Positions 1-7,476 of a stretch of 21,420 nt of DNA are shown here, one piece after another. The position numbers were made by a program, and so were the translations under genes. The notes beneath the pieces were generated by a model. It saw nothing but the letters and a program-made list of their open reading frames with translations, was not told the origin of the DNA and ran no database searches. This DNA is from Sphaerochaeta sp. UBA5849 (GTDB lineage: Bacteria > Spirochaetota > Spirochaetia > Sphaerochaetales > Sphaerochaetaceae), in the NCBI GenBank assembly GCA_002432715.1, contig DJGJ01000066.1, forward strand, positions 2,213 through 23,632, given 5' to 3'. Within the stretch, counting starts at the first letter, position 1, and each line of letters begins with the position of its first letter.

Positions 1-22
1 TTCCCGTCTTGCTTTTCTCTTT

Positions 23-44
23 GAATGGCAACTAGTTGCTATTC
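23..44. repeat. 22-bp near-perfect inverted repeat upstream of the rimP promoter
   Basis: The two arms GAATGGCAA and TTGCTATTC flank a CTAG centre. The only imperfection is a G opposite T, which would be a wobble pair in RNA. A short AT-rich stretch follows (ATTTAT), so this may be a weak terminator for whatever lies left of the window. It could also be a protein-binding palindrome about 60 bases upstream of the -35 box. All plus-strand frames are closed by about position 52, so any upstream gene ends at or before this point. Confidence 0.35.
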
Positions 45-100
45 ATTTATAGTCGTTTGATGCGTAACTCCTATTAAGGCAATCTTCCATGGTTGTTCGG

Positions 101-129
101 TTGACAAACATCAAGCAAGTGCTTACTAT
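101..129 (+). promoter_or_regulatory. Sigma-70 type promoter of the rimP-nusA-infB operon
   Basis: A perfect -35 hexamer TTGACA (101-106) and a good -10 hexamer TACTAT (124-129) are separated by exactly 17 bases. Transcription would start near 136, giving a leader of about 70 bases before rimP. This is the clearest promoter in the window. It lies upstream of the seven-gene translation cluster, most of whose junctions overlap, so it probably drives the whole cluster up to the terminator after rpsO. Confidence 0.75.
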
Positions 130-156
130 GCTAATCAGGATGTGTTTGATTATTGG

Positions 157-185
157 GGGATCGCCGGTTGGCGCATCCCTTTTTT
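157..185 (+). terminator. Terminator-like hairpin in the rimP-nusA leader (possible attenuator)
   Basis: GGGATCGCC (157-165) pairs with GGCGCATCCC (170-179) around a GGTT loop, with one bulged C at 174. Six T residues follow (180-185). The structure lies between the promoter (start site near 136) and rimP, where an intrinsic terminator would reduce expression of the whole operon. In E. coli the nusA operon is known to be autoregulated by NusA. A similar role here is inference. The alternative is a terminator for an upstream transcript. Confidence 0.5.
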
Positions 186-204
186 ATGAATTTTTAGGAA
201 TGGT

Positions 205-705
205 ATGTTAGCAACAGGAATACAAAAAACAAATTTGTTCATGGAGTATGAGCCACTGCTCAATGCGATGGGAATCGCTCTGGTGGACATCAATCGGGTT
301 GAACGGGGAAAAAACGTCGCCGTTACCATGGTGATACTCGCAAAAGATGATGAGGTGAGCGTCGACCACTGTGCAAAGGTGTACCGTCTTGTCTATCCCC
401 GCATGGAGTTGCAGCTCGGTGAACGTGATTTGCAACTTGAAGTGAGTACACCTGGTCTGCAGCGCAACTTCAAGGACGTATATGAGTTCAGCTTGTTTAC
501 GGGCAAGCGAGTAAGAGTATATGATACGAGCAAGGATGCGTGGGTCAGTGGAATCATAGCACAGGCCGACCCAACGTCTGTACAGCTCACCCAGGTATAT
601 ATCGAGGATGCAAAAGAGATGATTGAGACTATGTCTGTAGCTTATGCTGATATTCAGAAGGCGAAGCTTGACTATAGATGGGAGGACGATTCACATGGCA
701 ACTGA
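205..705 (+). CDS. rimP: Ribosome maturation factor RimP
   Basis: RimP is a cytoplasmic assembly factor that helps the 30S ribosomal subunit mature. The 166-residue product has the family length and the two-domain layout: an N-terminal alpha/beta domain that ends in the signature LEVSTPGLQR (residues 78-87), and a C-terminal SH3-like barrel starting around KRVRVYD (101-107). The ATG at 205 is preceded by AGGA at 196-199 with 5-base spacing. A second ATG sits 5 bases upstream in another frame. The extension MLATGIQKTNLF before the conserved region is slightly long, and Met13 is a possible alternative start. The gene opens the cluster behind a strong promoter and a leader hairpin. Its last 11 bases overlap nusA, as in the common bacterial rimP-nusA-infB order. 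Confidence 0.93.
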   Translation: MLATGIQKTNLFMEYEPLLNAMGIALVDINRVERGKNVAVTMVILAKDDEVSVDHCAKVYRLVYPRMELQLGERDLQLEVSTPGLQRNFKDVYEFSLFTGKRVRVYDTSKDAWVSGIIAQADPTSVQLTQVYIEDAKEMIETMSVAYADIQKAKLDYRWEDDSHGN

Positions 706-2188
706 AATAGGTGACGCTATCCGGAGTATGGTAGCGGAAAAGAACATTTCCGAAGAGCTGGTCATCAGCACCATCGAGGACATACTTCGCGCAGCGTATA
801 AGCGTAAATTCGGTACCGATGAGAATGCAGTCATTGAGTTCAGCGAGGACTACATGACGGTCGAGCTATCCAGCCGCAGGAAGATTGTGGATGACGATAA
901 TTGGTATAATGAAGTTACTGAGATTCCTCTCAGTGAAGCCAAGGAGATCCATGAGGAGTGTGAGATCGGCGACGAACTGCTTATTCCGGTGGATCTCAAA
1001 GAGTTTGACCGCATCAGCGTCCAAAGCGCCAAGCAACGCGCCCATCAGAGCTTCAGAGACATCCAGAAGGATACGCTGTACAGTGAGTACAAGGCCAAGG
1101 AAGGCCAGCTGATCATCGGATACTATCGCCGTCAGCTTCCCAACGGTGATATCTATGTGGATATAGGCACAACCGAAGGGTTGCTTCCCAGACGAAACCA
1201 ATCCAGCCGTGAAAGTTATGGCAGCAATGACAAGATCAAATGCTATGTCGAAAAGGTTGAGAAAGCTGAACGCGGACTTCGTGTTGTTCTCTCCAGAACC
1301 AGCCCTGAGTTGATTCGCAAGCTTTTTGAAGTCGAGGTTCCCGAAATTGCACAGAACCAGATCGACATCATCAAGATTGTTCGAGAGGCCGGGTATCGGA
1401 CAAAGGTGGCCGTTGCCAGCCGCAACGACGATATTGATCCGGTTGGAGCTTGTGTCGGGTTGAAGGGAAATCGAATTCAGACTATCATGAGCGAGATCGA
1501 GGGAGAGAAGATCGATATTCTGCGCTATGACACGAATCCAGCCAACTATATCCGCAATGCCCTGTCACCAGCCCAGGTCAAGGATGTCGTGATAATCGAC
1601 AAGAATATTTATCATGCAGTAGCCATTGTCGAGGATAGTCAGCTCTCCCTGGCAATTGGAAAACAAGGTCTTAATGTCCGATTGGCAAACAAGCTGGTTG
1701 ACTGGATGATTGATGTAAAAACACAAGCCCAGTTCGATGAGATGGATATCGCAAAGGAAGCCAGATCCAGGGCTGAAAGCATCTTCAGTACCGATGAGCC
1801 CATGTTTGAGCCACAGATTGCCCAGTCGGAGTTTGAGGAGCATGAAGTTGCTGTTGAGTCGGAAGTCGCGGGCTTTGTCGATGAGGACGAGATTGCACTT
1901 TCTGAACTTCCCCTTGATTCCATGCTGCTCAGAAAGCTTCAATTCCACGATGTATATAGTGTTGAAGAGTTCATCAACCTCAGTGATGAGGAGCTGGCCG
2001 GATTCGGCGACCTGAGTGAAGAGGAGATCATTGCGATCAAGGACACAATCAACGAGTATGTCGATATCGTTGAGAACGAAGAAGATGGAGAGACCGAATA
2101 TGTCTGCCCCAATTGCGGTGGCTCCATCACCATGGATATGACCGTGTGCCCCAGCTGTGGAACAGGTCTGGCATTTGAGGTAGAGTAA
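695..2188 (+). CDS. nusA: Transcription termination/antitermination factor NusA with a C-terminal zinc ribbon
   Basis: NusA binds RNA polymerase and modulates pausing, termination and antitermination. The 497-residue protein shows the RNAP-binding N-domain (1-130), an S1 domain (about 136-202), KH1 (about 203-280, with GLKGNRIQTI at 255-264) and KH2 (about 283-345, with AIGKQGLNVRLA at 320-331). An acidic linker follows, then a helix-hairpin-helix-like segment (about 405-455, LLRKLQFHDVYSVEEF). The tail is unusual: CPNC at 471-474 and CPSC at 485-488 form a plausible four-cysteine zinc ribbon. The ATG at 695 is preceded by GGGAGG (680-685) and matches the family N-terminus. An upstream in-frame codon at 644 would lie well inside rimP and adds no conserved sequence. 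The start overlaps the rimP end by 11 bases, which suggests translational coupling. Confidence 0.95.
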   Translation: MATEIGDAIRSMVAEKNISEELVISTIEDILRAAYKRKFGTDENAVIEFSEDYMTVELSSRRKIVDDDNWYNEVTEIPLSEAKEIHEECEIGDELLIPVDLKEFDRISVQSAKQRAHQSFRDIQKDTLYSEYKAKEGQLIIGYYRRQLPNGDIYVDIGTTEGLLPRRNQSSRESYGSNDKIKCYVEKVEKAERGLRVVLSRTSPELIRKLFEVEVPEIAQNQIDIIKIVREAGYRTKVAVASRNDDIDPVGACVGLKGNRIQTIMSEIEGEKIDILRYDTNPANYIRNALSPAQVKDVVIIDKNIYHAVAIVEDSQLSLAIGKQGLNVRLANKLVDWMIDVKTQAQFDEMDIAKEARSRAESIFSTDEPMFEPQIAQSEFEEHEVAVESEVAGFVDEDEIALSELPLDSMLLRKLQFHDVYSVEEFINLSDEELAGFGDLSEEEIIAIKDTINEYVDIVENEEDGETEYVCPNCGGSITMDMTVCPSCGTGLAFEVE

Positions 2189-2207
2189 AACCATCCAAGA
2201 GGAAATA

Positions 2208-5069
2208 ATGACGGAAGAGAATAATAAGCCTAAAGCAACGTTGATCAAACATGTAGTAACTCCCTCAGGGCAGAAGGAAGAGAACAAGAGCCCCGCCAAG
2301 GAACAAGATACAAAACCCAAAGTTACGGAAAAACGCCGGGTGGTGGTGGTAAAAAAGAAAGTGGTTGTGGTCAAGCCCCAACCCAAGAGTGACTCTGAGC
2401 AGGTTGAATCGGAAAGTGTTGTTGAAACACCCAAAGTGGATGAAAGTCCCAAGTCTCATGAAAAACAAGGCACCCAGCAACGCCTCGGTGGTGTGCGCAG
2501 AACTCAGCGTCCTGCTTCAGACAAGCTTTCCGCTTCCCCTCTGCATAATGGTCCGGTTGTAATCAGACCGACCAATCTTCCGCCGGTGCCGAATCAGGGA
2601 CTTACCGTCAAGGACCACGCCGAACTGCAAAATCGTGGACCGGAGAGCGTCAGCGCCCAACAGGCTCCCGTGCCTTCCAGTGGACCGCGTATTGCAGGTA
2701 CGGTAGGCGGGAGACCTGCTCCAGGAACCAGACCTCCGTATCAGGGCAATAGGCCTGCATCCGGCTATCAGGGACAGAATCCCCGGTATCAAGGCCAAGG
2801 TGGCGCACCTTCAGGCCAGGGCTACCAAGGTCAGAATCCCCGTTACCAAGGACAAGGTTATCAGGGACAAAATCCCCGTTATCAGGGCCAGGGTGCTCCT
2901 TCCGGTCAGGGCTATCAGGGTCAGAATCCCCGTCCTTCAACTCCTTATCAAGGAACACAGCCTCCCCGTCAGGGTGGTTATCAGAGTCGGCCTCCGTATC
3001 AGGGACGTCCTGCCGGCGGTGCACCCGGACAAAGGCCTGCCGGTCAAGGCGGCTTCAGGGGGCAAGGTGCCGGTGGGGCGAGACCTCCCTTCGGACAGCG
3101 CCCCGGTGCCGGTCAACGACCCGGCTCAGCTCCCGGATCGCAGGATATGGACACGCTGAATCAGCGCACACCCAAGAAGACCTTTACCAAAAAGAAGGAC
3201 CAGGCTTCCTATAAGAAGCGGAATGCCGAGGAAGAGAAGGAATTCCAGATCCAGAGAAGGAAGGAACAGGCTGCAGCAAAGCTGGCATCCGTTCCCAAGA
3301 CCATTGATATGATGGAAGTCATCACAGTCAGTGACCTTGCCAAGAAAATGAATCTGAAAGCGAGTGAAATCATTGCCAAGCTGTTCAAGATGGGAATGAT
3401 GGTCACCATAAACCAACAAATCGACTTCGAGACTGCTGAAATCATCTGCAGTGAGTACAACTGCAAGGTTCATCTTGTTTCGTTGTACGATGAGACGTTG
3501 ATCGCCAGTGAACCGGATAGTGAAGAGAATTTGGTTGATCGCGCCCCCATCGTTACCGTCATGGGTCACGTTGACCATGGAAAGACCAAGCTGCTTGATG
3601 CCATCCGTTCCACCAAGGTGGCGGAAGGGGAGTTCGGAGGAATCACCCAGCACATTGGTGCATACAAGGTCAACCTTCCGGGCAAGGGAGAAGTGGTGTT
3701 CCTCGATACTCCTGGTCACGCTGCATTCTCCATGATGCGTGCCCGCGGTGCACAGGTTACCGATATCGTCATCCTGGTGGTTGCCGCCAATGACGGTGTC
3801 ATGCCCCAGACCCGTGAAGCCATCGACCATGCAAGAGCTGCAAATGTTCCCATCATTGTAGCGATAAACAAGTGCGACCTTCCCGAGGCAAAACCTGAGC
3901 GCGTTATGCAGCAGCTCTCGGATCTCGGATTGATGCCTGAAGAGTGGGGCGGCCAGACGTTGTATTGCCAGATTTCTGCATTGAAGAAACAGGGAATCGA
4001 TGAACTGCTGGATACCGTTCTACTTCAAGCCGAGATGCTTGAACTGAAAGCCAATGCTGATTGCAGGGCTGAAGGCAAGATCATCGAAAGTCGAATCGAC
4101 CAAGGACGCGGTATTGTCGCCTCTGTCTTGATCGAGAGGGGAACCTTGAGGCAGGGCGACTACTATGTCGCCGGCATATACCCTGGCAGGGTGCGGGCGA
4201 TGTTCGACGACAAAGGCCGCAAGATCGAGGAAGCCGGTCCGTCCACACCTGTCGAGATCATCGGCTTGAGTGACATCCCCGGCGCCGGCGATCCGTTCCA
4301 GGTAACCGAAGATGAGCGTCAGGCCCGTCAGGTTGGTGCAAAACGACAGGAACTGGAACGCCTGGGAGACAGCCGCAATGTGAAGAAGGTCACCCTTGAC
4401 AACCTCTATTCGAAGATCAAGGAAGGAGCCATACAGGAGTTCAACGTCATCATCAAGGGTGACGTCCAGGGTTCCGTCGAAGCGTTGCAGGGTTCTCTTG
4501 AGAAACTTTCCAATGAAGAGATCCACCTCAATGTCATCCGTGCAAGCGCCGGTGCAATCATCGAGAGTGATGTCACCTTGGCCAGCGCCTCTGATGCATT
4601 GATCATCGGTTTCAACGTAAGGCCTACGCCCCGTGCACAGGCTTTGGCCGACCAGGAAAAGATTGAGATCCGCAAGTACAACATCATCTATGATGTGGTG
4701 GATGATATCCGCTTGGCAATGGAAGGCATGCTGAGTCCTGAAGTACGGGAGGTTGAGATTGGAACCGTTGAGGTCCGCGACACCTTCAAGGTACCCAAGG
4801 TGGGAACCATTGCCGGTTGTATGGTTACCAAGGGCAAGATCAAGCGCAACAGTCTGGTCAGGGTCATCCGTGATTCCATCCAGATCAACAGCGAGATGAT
4901 CAGGATTTCGAGCTTGAAGCGTTTCAAGGACGATGCCAAGGAAGTAGCTGAAGGCTTCGAATGTGGCGTTGGTCTTGAGAACTTCAACGACCTGCATGTA
5001 GGTGATATTCTTGAGGTTGTCGAAACCGAGGAAATAGCCCGCAAGCTGGAGAGCAATGAAAGAATATGA
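2208..5069 (+). CDS. infB: Translation initiation factor IF-2
   Basis: IF2 is the GTPase that places initiator fMet-tRNA on the 30S subunit and promotes subunit joining. The protein has 953 residues. It opens with a charged, disordered segment (1-165, including the runs RRVVVVKKKVVVV). A Gly/Gln/Tyr/Pro/Arg-rich tract follows (about 165-313) with four copies of GYQGQNPR. Next come a Lys/Glu-rich helical linker and an IF2 N-domain (about 368-424). The G domain has GHVDHGKT (453-460), DTPGH (500-504), NKCD (554-557) and SAL (590-592). Beta-barrel and C1/C2 domains run to the end. All catalytic motifs are intact. AAGAGGA (2197-2203) sits 4 bases before the ATG. An in-frame ATG at 3147 falls just after the repeat tract, so a shorter isoform like E. 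coli IF2-beta is conceivable. The stop overlaps rbfA by 4 bases. Confidence 0.97.
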   Translation: MTEENNKPKATLIKHVVTPSGQKEENKSPAKEQDTKPKVTEKRRVVVVKKKVVVVKPQPKSDSEQVESESVVETPKVDESPKSHEKQGTQQRLGGVRRTQRPASDKLSASPLHNGPVVIRPTNLPPVPNQGLTVKDHAELQNRGPESVSAQQAPVPSSGPRIAGTVGGRPAPGTRPPYQGNRPASGYQGQNPRYQGQGGAPSGQGYQGQNPRYQGQGYQGQNPRYQGQGAPSGQGYQGQNPRPSTPYQGTQPPRQGGYQSRPPYQGRPAGGAPGQRPAGQGGFRGQGAGGARPPFGQRPGAGQRPGSAPGSQDMDTLNQRTPKKTFTKKKDQASYKKRNAEEEKEFQIQRRKEQAAAKLASVPKTIDMMEVITVSDLAKKMNLKASEIIAKLFKMGMMVTINQQIDFETAEIICSEYNCKVHLVSLYDETLIASEPDSEENLVDRAPIVTVMGHVDHGKTKLLDAIRSTKVAEGEFGGITQHIGAYKVNLPGKGEVVFLDTPGHAAFSMMRARGAQVTDIVILVVAANDGVMPQTREAIDHARAANVPIIVAINKCDLPEAKPERVMQQLSDLGLMPEEWGGQTLYCQISALKKQGIDELLDTVLLQAEMLELKANADCRAEGKIIESRIDQGRGIVASVLIERGTLRQGDYYVAGIYPGRVRAMFDDKGRKIEEAGPSTPVEIIGLSDIPGAGDPFQVTEDERQARQVGAKRQELERLGDSRNVKKVTLDNLYSKIKEGAIQEFNVIIKGDVQGSVEALQGSLEKLSNEEIHLNVIRASAGAIIESDVTLASASDALIIGFNVRPTPRAQALADQEKIEIRKYNIIYDVVDDIRLAMEGMLSPEVREVEIGTVEVRDTFKVPKVGTIAGCMVTKGKIKRNSLVRVIRDSIQINSEMIRISSLKRFKDDAKEVAEGFECGVGLENFNDLHVGDILEVVETEEIARKLESNERI
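2763..2933 (+). repeat. Tandem coding repeats for GYQGQNPR in the IF2 N-terminal region
   Basis: Four copies of an eight-residue unit GYQGQNPR start at 2763, 2820, 2856 and 2910 (residues 186, 205, 217 and 235). RYQGQG and GAPSGQ spacers lie between them. Codons vary between copies (for example TATCAGGGA and TACCAAGGT), so the repeat appears to be kept at protein level. Related YQG and RPG units continue to about 3130. The composition is that of a disordered, low-complexity tract. Confidence 0.8.
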
Positions 5070-5428
5070 GTGAATACAGTCAGAAACGCATAGAAGCAAG
5101 ACTCTCCGAGGCGATCAGCACGCTGATCGTCACCGGGGAGATCAAGTCTCCCATGGTGAGCACCTTGTGCTCGGTCAGCAGGGTGCAACTTTCGGTGGAT
5201 AATGCATTTGCCACCGTCTATATCTCGAGTGTCCTGGATGATGATTCTTTGCAGGCAAGTGTTGAAGCCCTGCAAAAGGCAAGTGGATTCATCCAAAAAC
5301 GGGTAGGGGCCTTTCTGAAGACCAGGAATACCCCGGTATTGACGTTCAAGGCCGATGTCTCCCTCAAGGAGGGGCAGAAAATCAATGCCCTGATTGATAC
5401 ACTGGTGGAAGATGGGAACAAACGCTAG
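5066..5428 (+). CDS. rbfA: 30S ribosome-binding factor RbfA
   Basis: RbfA is a small cytoplasmic KH-like protein that binds immature 30S particles and assists 16S rRNA 5'-end processing. The 120-residue product has the family length. It shows the expected N-terminal helix rich in Arg and Ser, the V-S-R-V-Q-L-S-V-D strand (residues 38-46), a following A-T-V-Y-I-S strand, and the helical stretch ending in I-Q-K-R-V-G. The start ATG overlaps the infB stop in an ATGA arrangement, so translation is probably coupled. Position between infB and truB is the usual bacterial order and supports the call. Confidence 0.93.
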   Translation: MSEYSQKRIEARLSEAISTLIVTGEIKSPMVSTLCSVSRVQLSVDNAFATVYISSVLDDDSLQASVEALQKASGFIQKRVGAFLKTRNTPVLTFKADVSLKEGQKINALIDTLVEDGNKR

Positions 5429-6308
5429 CATTCTTCTCATCAACAAGAAACCTGGCATTACCAGTTTTTCGTCCCTCAATGATATCAAGCGTACCATCGA
5501 AGCCAAAGTGGGCCACGCCGGTACGCTTGATAAGTTTGCCCAGGGACTCTTGATAGTTTTGACGGGAAGCATGACGAGATTGAATGTGTTGTTCTCCTCA
5601 ATGGACAAGACATATCGGGCAAAGATTGCCTTCGGCTCGGAGACCGACACCCTCGATCCGGAGGGACAAGTCATCGCCGTCGCCGATGTTCCCGGGTATG
5701 AGCGGATACAGAAGTCGATTCCCTCTTTCATCGGCAGCCTCGAGCAACAACCCCCACAGTACAGTGCGCTGCATATCAACGGGAAAAGGGCGAGCGATCT
5801 GGCCCGCAGGGGCCATGAGGTGCAGATGGCCAAGCGTCCCATCACCGTCTACAGCTTTGAACCGGTTTCTTATGAACAGGGAATACTTGTTGCCGACATC
5901 CATGTATCGAAAGGCACCTATATTCGTTCACTGGCCCGCGATTTAGGCTTGGCAGCAGGCAGCCGGGCTCATCTTGTCGGCCTTACGCGCACCGCAATCG
6001 GTCCGTTCCACCTCAGTGAGGCGGTGGACGCCAAACAGAGGGAAAGCCTTCTTGCCTCGATGGGGCAAACCGATGCATTGTTGAAACGTGTAGCATCGGT
6101 GAGTATCTTTGAAGTAGAGGATGAGCAGGAGCTCTTCCGCCTTGCAAATGGTTCTTTTCCTCGCGCTGTCAAGGTGATTCGCCAAAGTGATGAGGAAACC
6201 TATGGCGCCCTGTATAGCACAGATGGAGTGCTTCGGGCCGTTGCAGATATGAAAGAAGGACGGATTATTGCTCAAATCCATCCATATCGCAAGGAGATAG
6301 TAGGGTGA
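5412..6308 (+). CDS. truB: tRNA pseudouridine(55) synthase TruB
   Basis: TruB converts U55 of the tRNA T-loop to pseudouridine. The 298-residue product starts with the family pattern INKKPGITSF and contains the catalytic motif GHAGTLDKFAQGLL, with the nucleophile Asp at residue 40. It also has the later conserved segments PPQYSALHINGKRASDLAR and VSKGTYIRSLARDLG. The last 70 or so residues fit a divergent PUA-like tail. I chose ATG 5412, which lies 17 bases inside rbfA behind GGTGG (5404-5408, only 3 bases of spacing). An in-frame TTG at 5394 is a weaker alternative, because the nearby AAGGAGGGG is about 18 bases from it. The stop overlaps the ribF start by 4 bases. Confidence 0.94.
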   Translation: MGTNASILLINKKPGITSFSSLNDIKRTIEAKVGHAGTLDKFAQGLLIVLTGSMTRLNVLFSSMDKTYRAKIAFGSETDTLDPEGQVIAVADVPGYERIQKSIPSFIGSLEQQPPQYSALHINGKRASDLARRGHEVQMAKRPITVYSFEPVSYEQGILVADIHVSKGTYIRSLARDLGLAAGSRAHLVGLTRTAIGPFHLSEAVDAKQRESLLASMGQTDALLKRVASVSIFEVEDEQELFRLANGSFPRAVKVIRQSDEETYGALYSTDGVLRAVADMKEGRIIAQIHPYRKEIVG

Positions 6309-7141
6309 AACGATACGATTTCATGCATCTTTCAGCTCATCCCGTACTGTGGCAGCAGAACATGTCTGTATGCATCGGCGTGTTCGATGGGCTACACAGA
6401 GGCCATCAGGCAATCATCAAGCGTTGTGTCGAACTTGCCAAAGTCCAGGACTATCAAAGCATGGTAATTACCTTCAATAAGAATCCAAAGATGCTTATGA
6501 AATCCCAACCCTACCATTCCAAGCTGGCAAGTGATGCCCAAATTGAGGAATTACTTGAAAATATCGGGGTTGATCACCTTGTTGTCATTGACTTTTCTGC
6601 TGATTTCAGTAAACTCACAGCTGAGGAGTTCCTCACTTTGGTTTGTGCGTTTTGCCAAGTCAAAGTGATGGTTGTCGGTGAGGATTTCCGCTGCGGTGCC
6701 CCGGCTTCAAGTGCCGGACCTGTTCAGCTGCAGGAATATCTATCCCGATTGTCGCCTGGGGCATATGTTGAGATTCCACCGTTTGTATTGAATGCAGATG
6801 GAGAAATCACCTCAAGCACCATGGTGCGTAAAAAACTTCTTGAGGGCGCTTTGGAAGAGGTCCAAAGTATGCTCGGCAGGCCTTATGAATTGGATTTAGT
6901 GGCGTATCCCTCTAAGTTCACTGAAGAAGGCTTGCTGTACAGAACTGCATCCTTCATGCAACTGTTGCCTCCGGCCGGTGTGTATGATGCCTTGCTTTCG
7001 CTTTCAGACGGGTCTGTCGTAGAGGTTCATGCACACCTTGGTGAGGATGACTTGTTGATAGTACCGGCAAAAGCGATGTGGGATTGGCTTGCTGTTCGTA
7101 CAAAAAGACTTAGCTTTCAGGCTAAGGGGAGTATTTCATGA
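6305..7141 (+). CDS. ribF: RibF-family FAD synthetase with a shortened, divergent riboflavin-kinase domain
   Basis: RibF normally phosphorylates riboflavin to FMN and adenylylates FMN to FAD. The N-terminal adenylyltransferase half is well preserved: GVFDGLHRGH (25-34), a modified F-N-K-N-P (57-61), GEDFRCG (125-131) and ITSSTMVRKKL (168-178). The C-terminal half begins normally with LGRPYEL (190-196), but only about 90 residues remain where about 120 are usual. I cannot find the PTxN substrate motif, nor the V-A-N-I-G segment. P-A-G-V-Y (223-227) and E-V-H (240-242) are the only recognisable remnants. The 278-residue protein is therefore short for the family, and kinase activity is doubtful. 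The start is GTG 6305 with AAGGAG (6291-6296) 8 bases upstream. It overlaps the truB stop by 4 bases, and its own stop overlaps rpsO. Confidence 0.88.
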   Translation: MKRYDFMHLSAHPVLWQQNMSVCIGVFDGLHRGHQAIIKRCVELAKVQDYQSMVITFNKNPKMLMKSQPYHSKLASDAQIEELLENIGVDHLVVIDFSADFSKLTAEEFLTLVCAFCQVKVMVVGEDFRCGAPASSAGPVQLQEYLSRLSPGAYVEIPPFVLNADGEITSSTMVRKKLLEGALEEVQSMLGRPYELDLVAYPSKFTEEGLLYRTASFMQLLPPAGVYDALLSLSDGSVVEVHAHLGEDDLLIVPAKAMWDWLAVRTKRLSFQAKGSIS

Positions 7142-7404
7142 TTTCCAAGGAACAGAAACAAGAGATCATTGCCAAGTTTGGCGGTGATGAGAAGAACACC
7201 GGTTCGACCAAGGCTCAGATTGCCCTGCTTACCGCCCGCATCAATGACCTGCAGCCGCACTTCAAGAAGAATCCGAAGGACCATGCAGGAACCAGAGGCT
7301 TGCTTCTGATGGTCGGTCAGCGCAGACGGTTGCTCAAGTATTTGAGGAATACCGATATCGAAGCCTACCGTTCTCTGATTGCCGAACTCGGCCTGAGAAA
7401 GTAG
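7138..7404 (+). CDS. rpsO: 30S ribosomal protein S15
   Basis: S15 is a primary 16S rRNA-binding protein of the central domain of the 30S subunit, and it contributes to an intersubunit bridge. At 88 residues it has the usual length. The signature runs through the family pattern: an N-terminal helix with K-Q-E-I-I, then D-E-K-N-T-G-S, the central L-T-A-R-I-N-D-L-Q-P-H-F-K segment, and the R-G-L-L-L-M-V-G-Q-R-R-R-L-L-K-Y-L loop-helix. The ATG overlaps the ribF stop, and AAGGGGA (7124-7130) lies 7 bases upstream. A strong terminator follows within 30 bases, so rpsO ends the first transcription unit. Confidence 0.97.
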   Translation: MISKEQKQEIIAKFGGDEKNTGSTKAQIALLTARINDLQPHFKKNPKDHAGTRGLLLMVGQRRRLLKYLRNTDIEAYRSLIAELGLRK

Positions 7405-7433
7405 TCGTGGTGTTGCATTCGTAAAAATGTATG

Positions 7434-7476
7434 AATAGCTCCGATGGCTTTTCAGGCCGTTGGAGCTATTTTATTT
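7434..7476 (+). terminator. Rho-independent terminator after rpsO
   Basis: A 15-bp stem pairs 7434-7448 with 7456-7470, including two G-T wobbles, around a 7-base loop. A T-rich tail follows (TTATTT, 7471-7476). The stem base AATAGCTCC/GGAGCTATT is perfect. It separates the rimP-rpsO cluster from pnp. Confidence 0.85.

Noticed and set aside
89..211. A 40-codon frame in the leader that spans the promoter
   Set aside because: Its start lies upstream of the -35 box, so the predicted transcript would not contain it. Only the downstream part from 140 is kept, as a weak leader-peptide idea.
4020..5845. Two long minus-strand open frames (359 and 385 codons) across infB, rbfA and truB
   Set aside because: They run antisense to three conserved genes, show no family motif, and have compositions typical of reverse-frame shadows.
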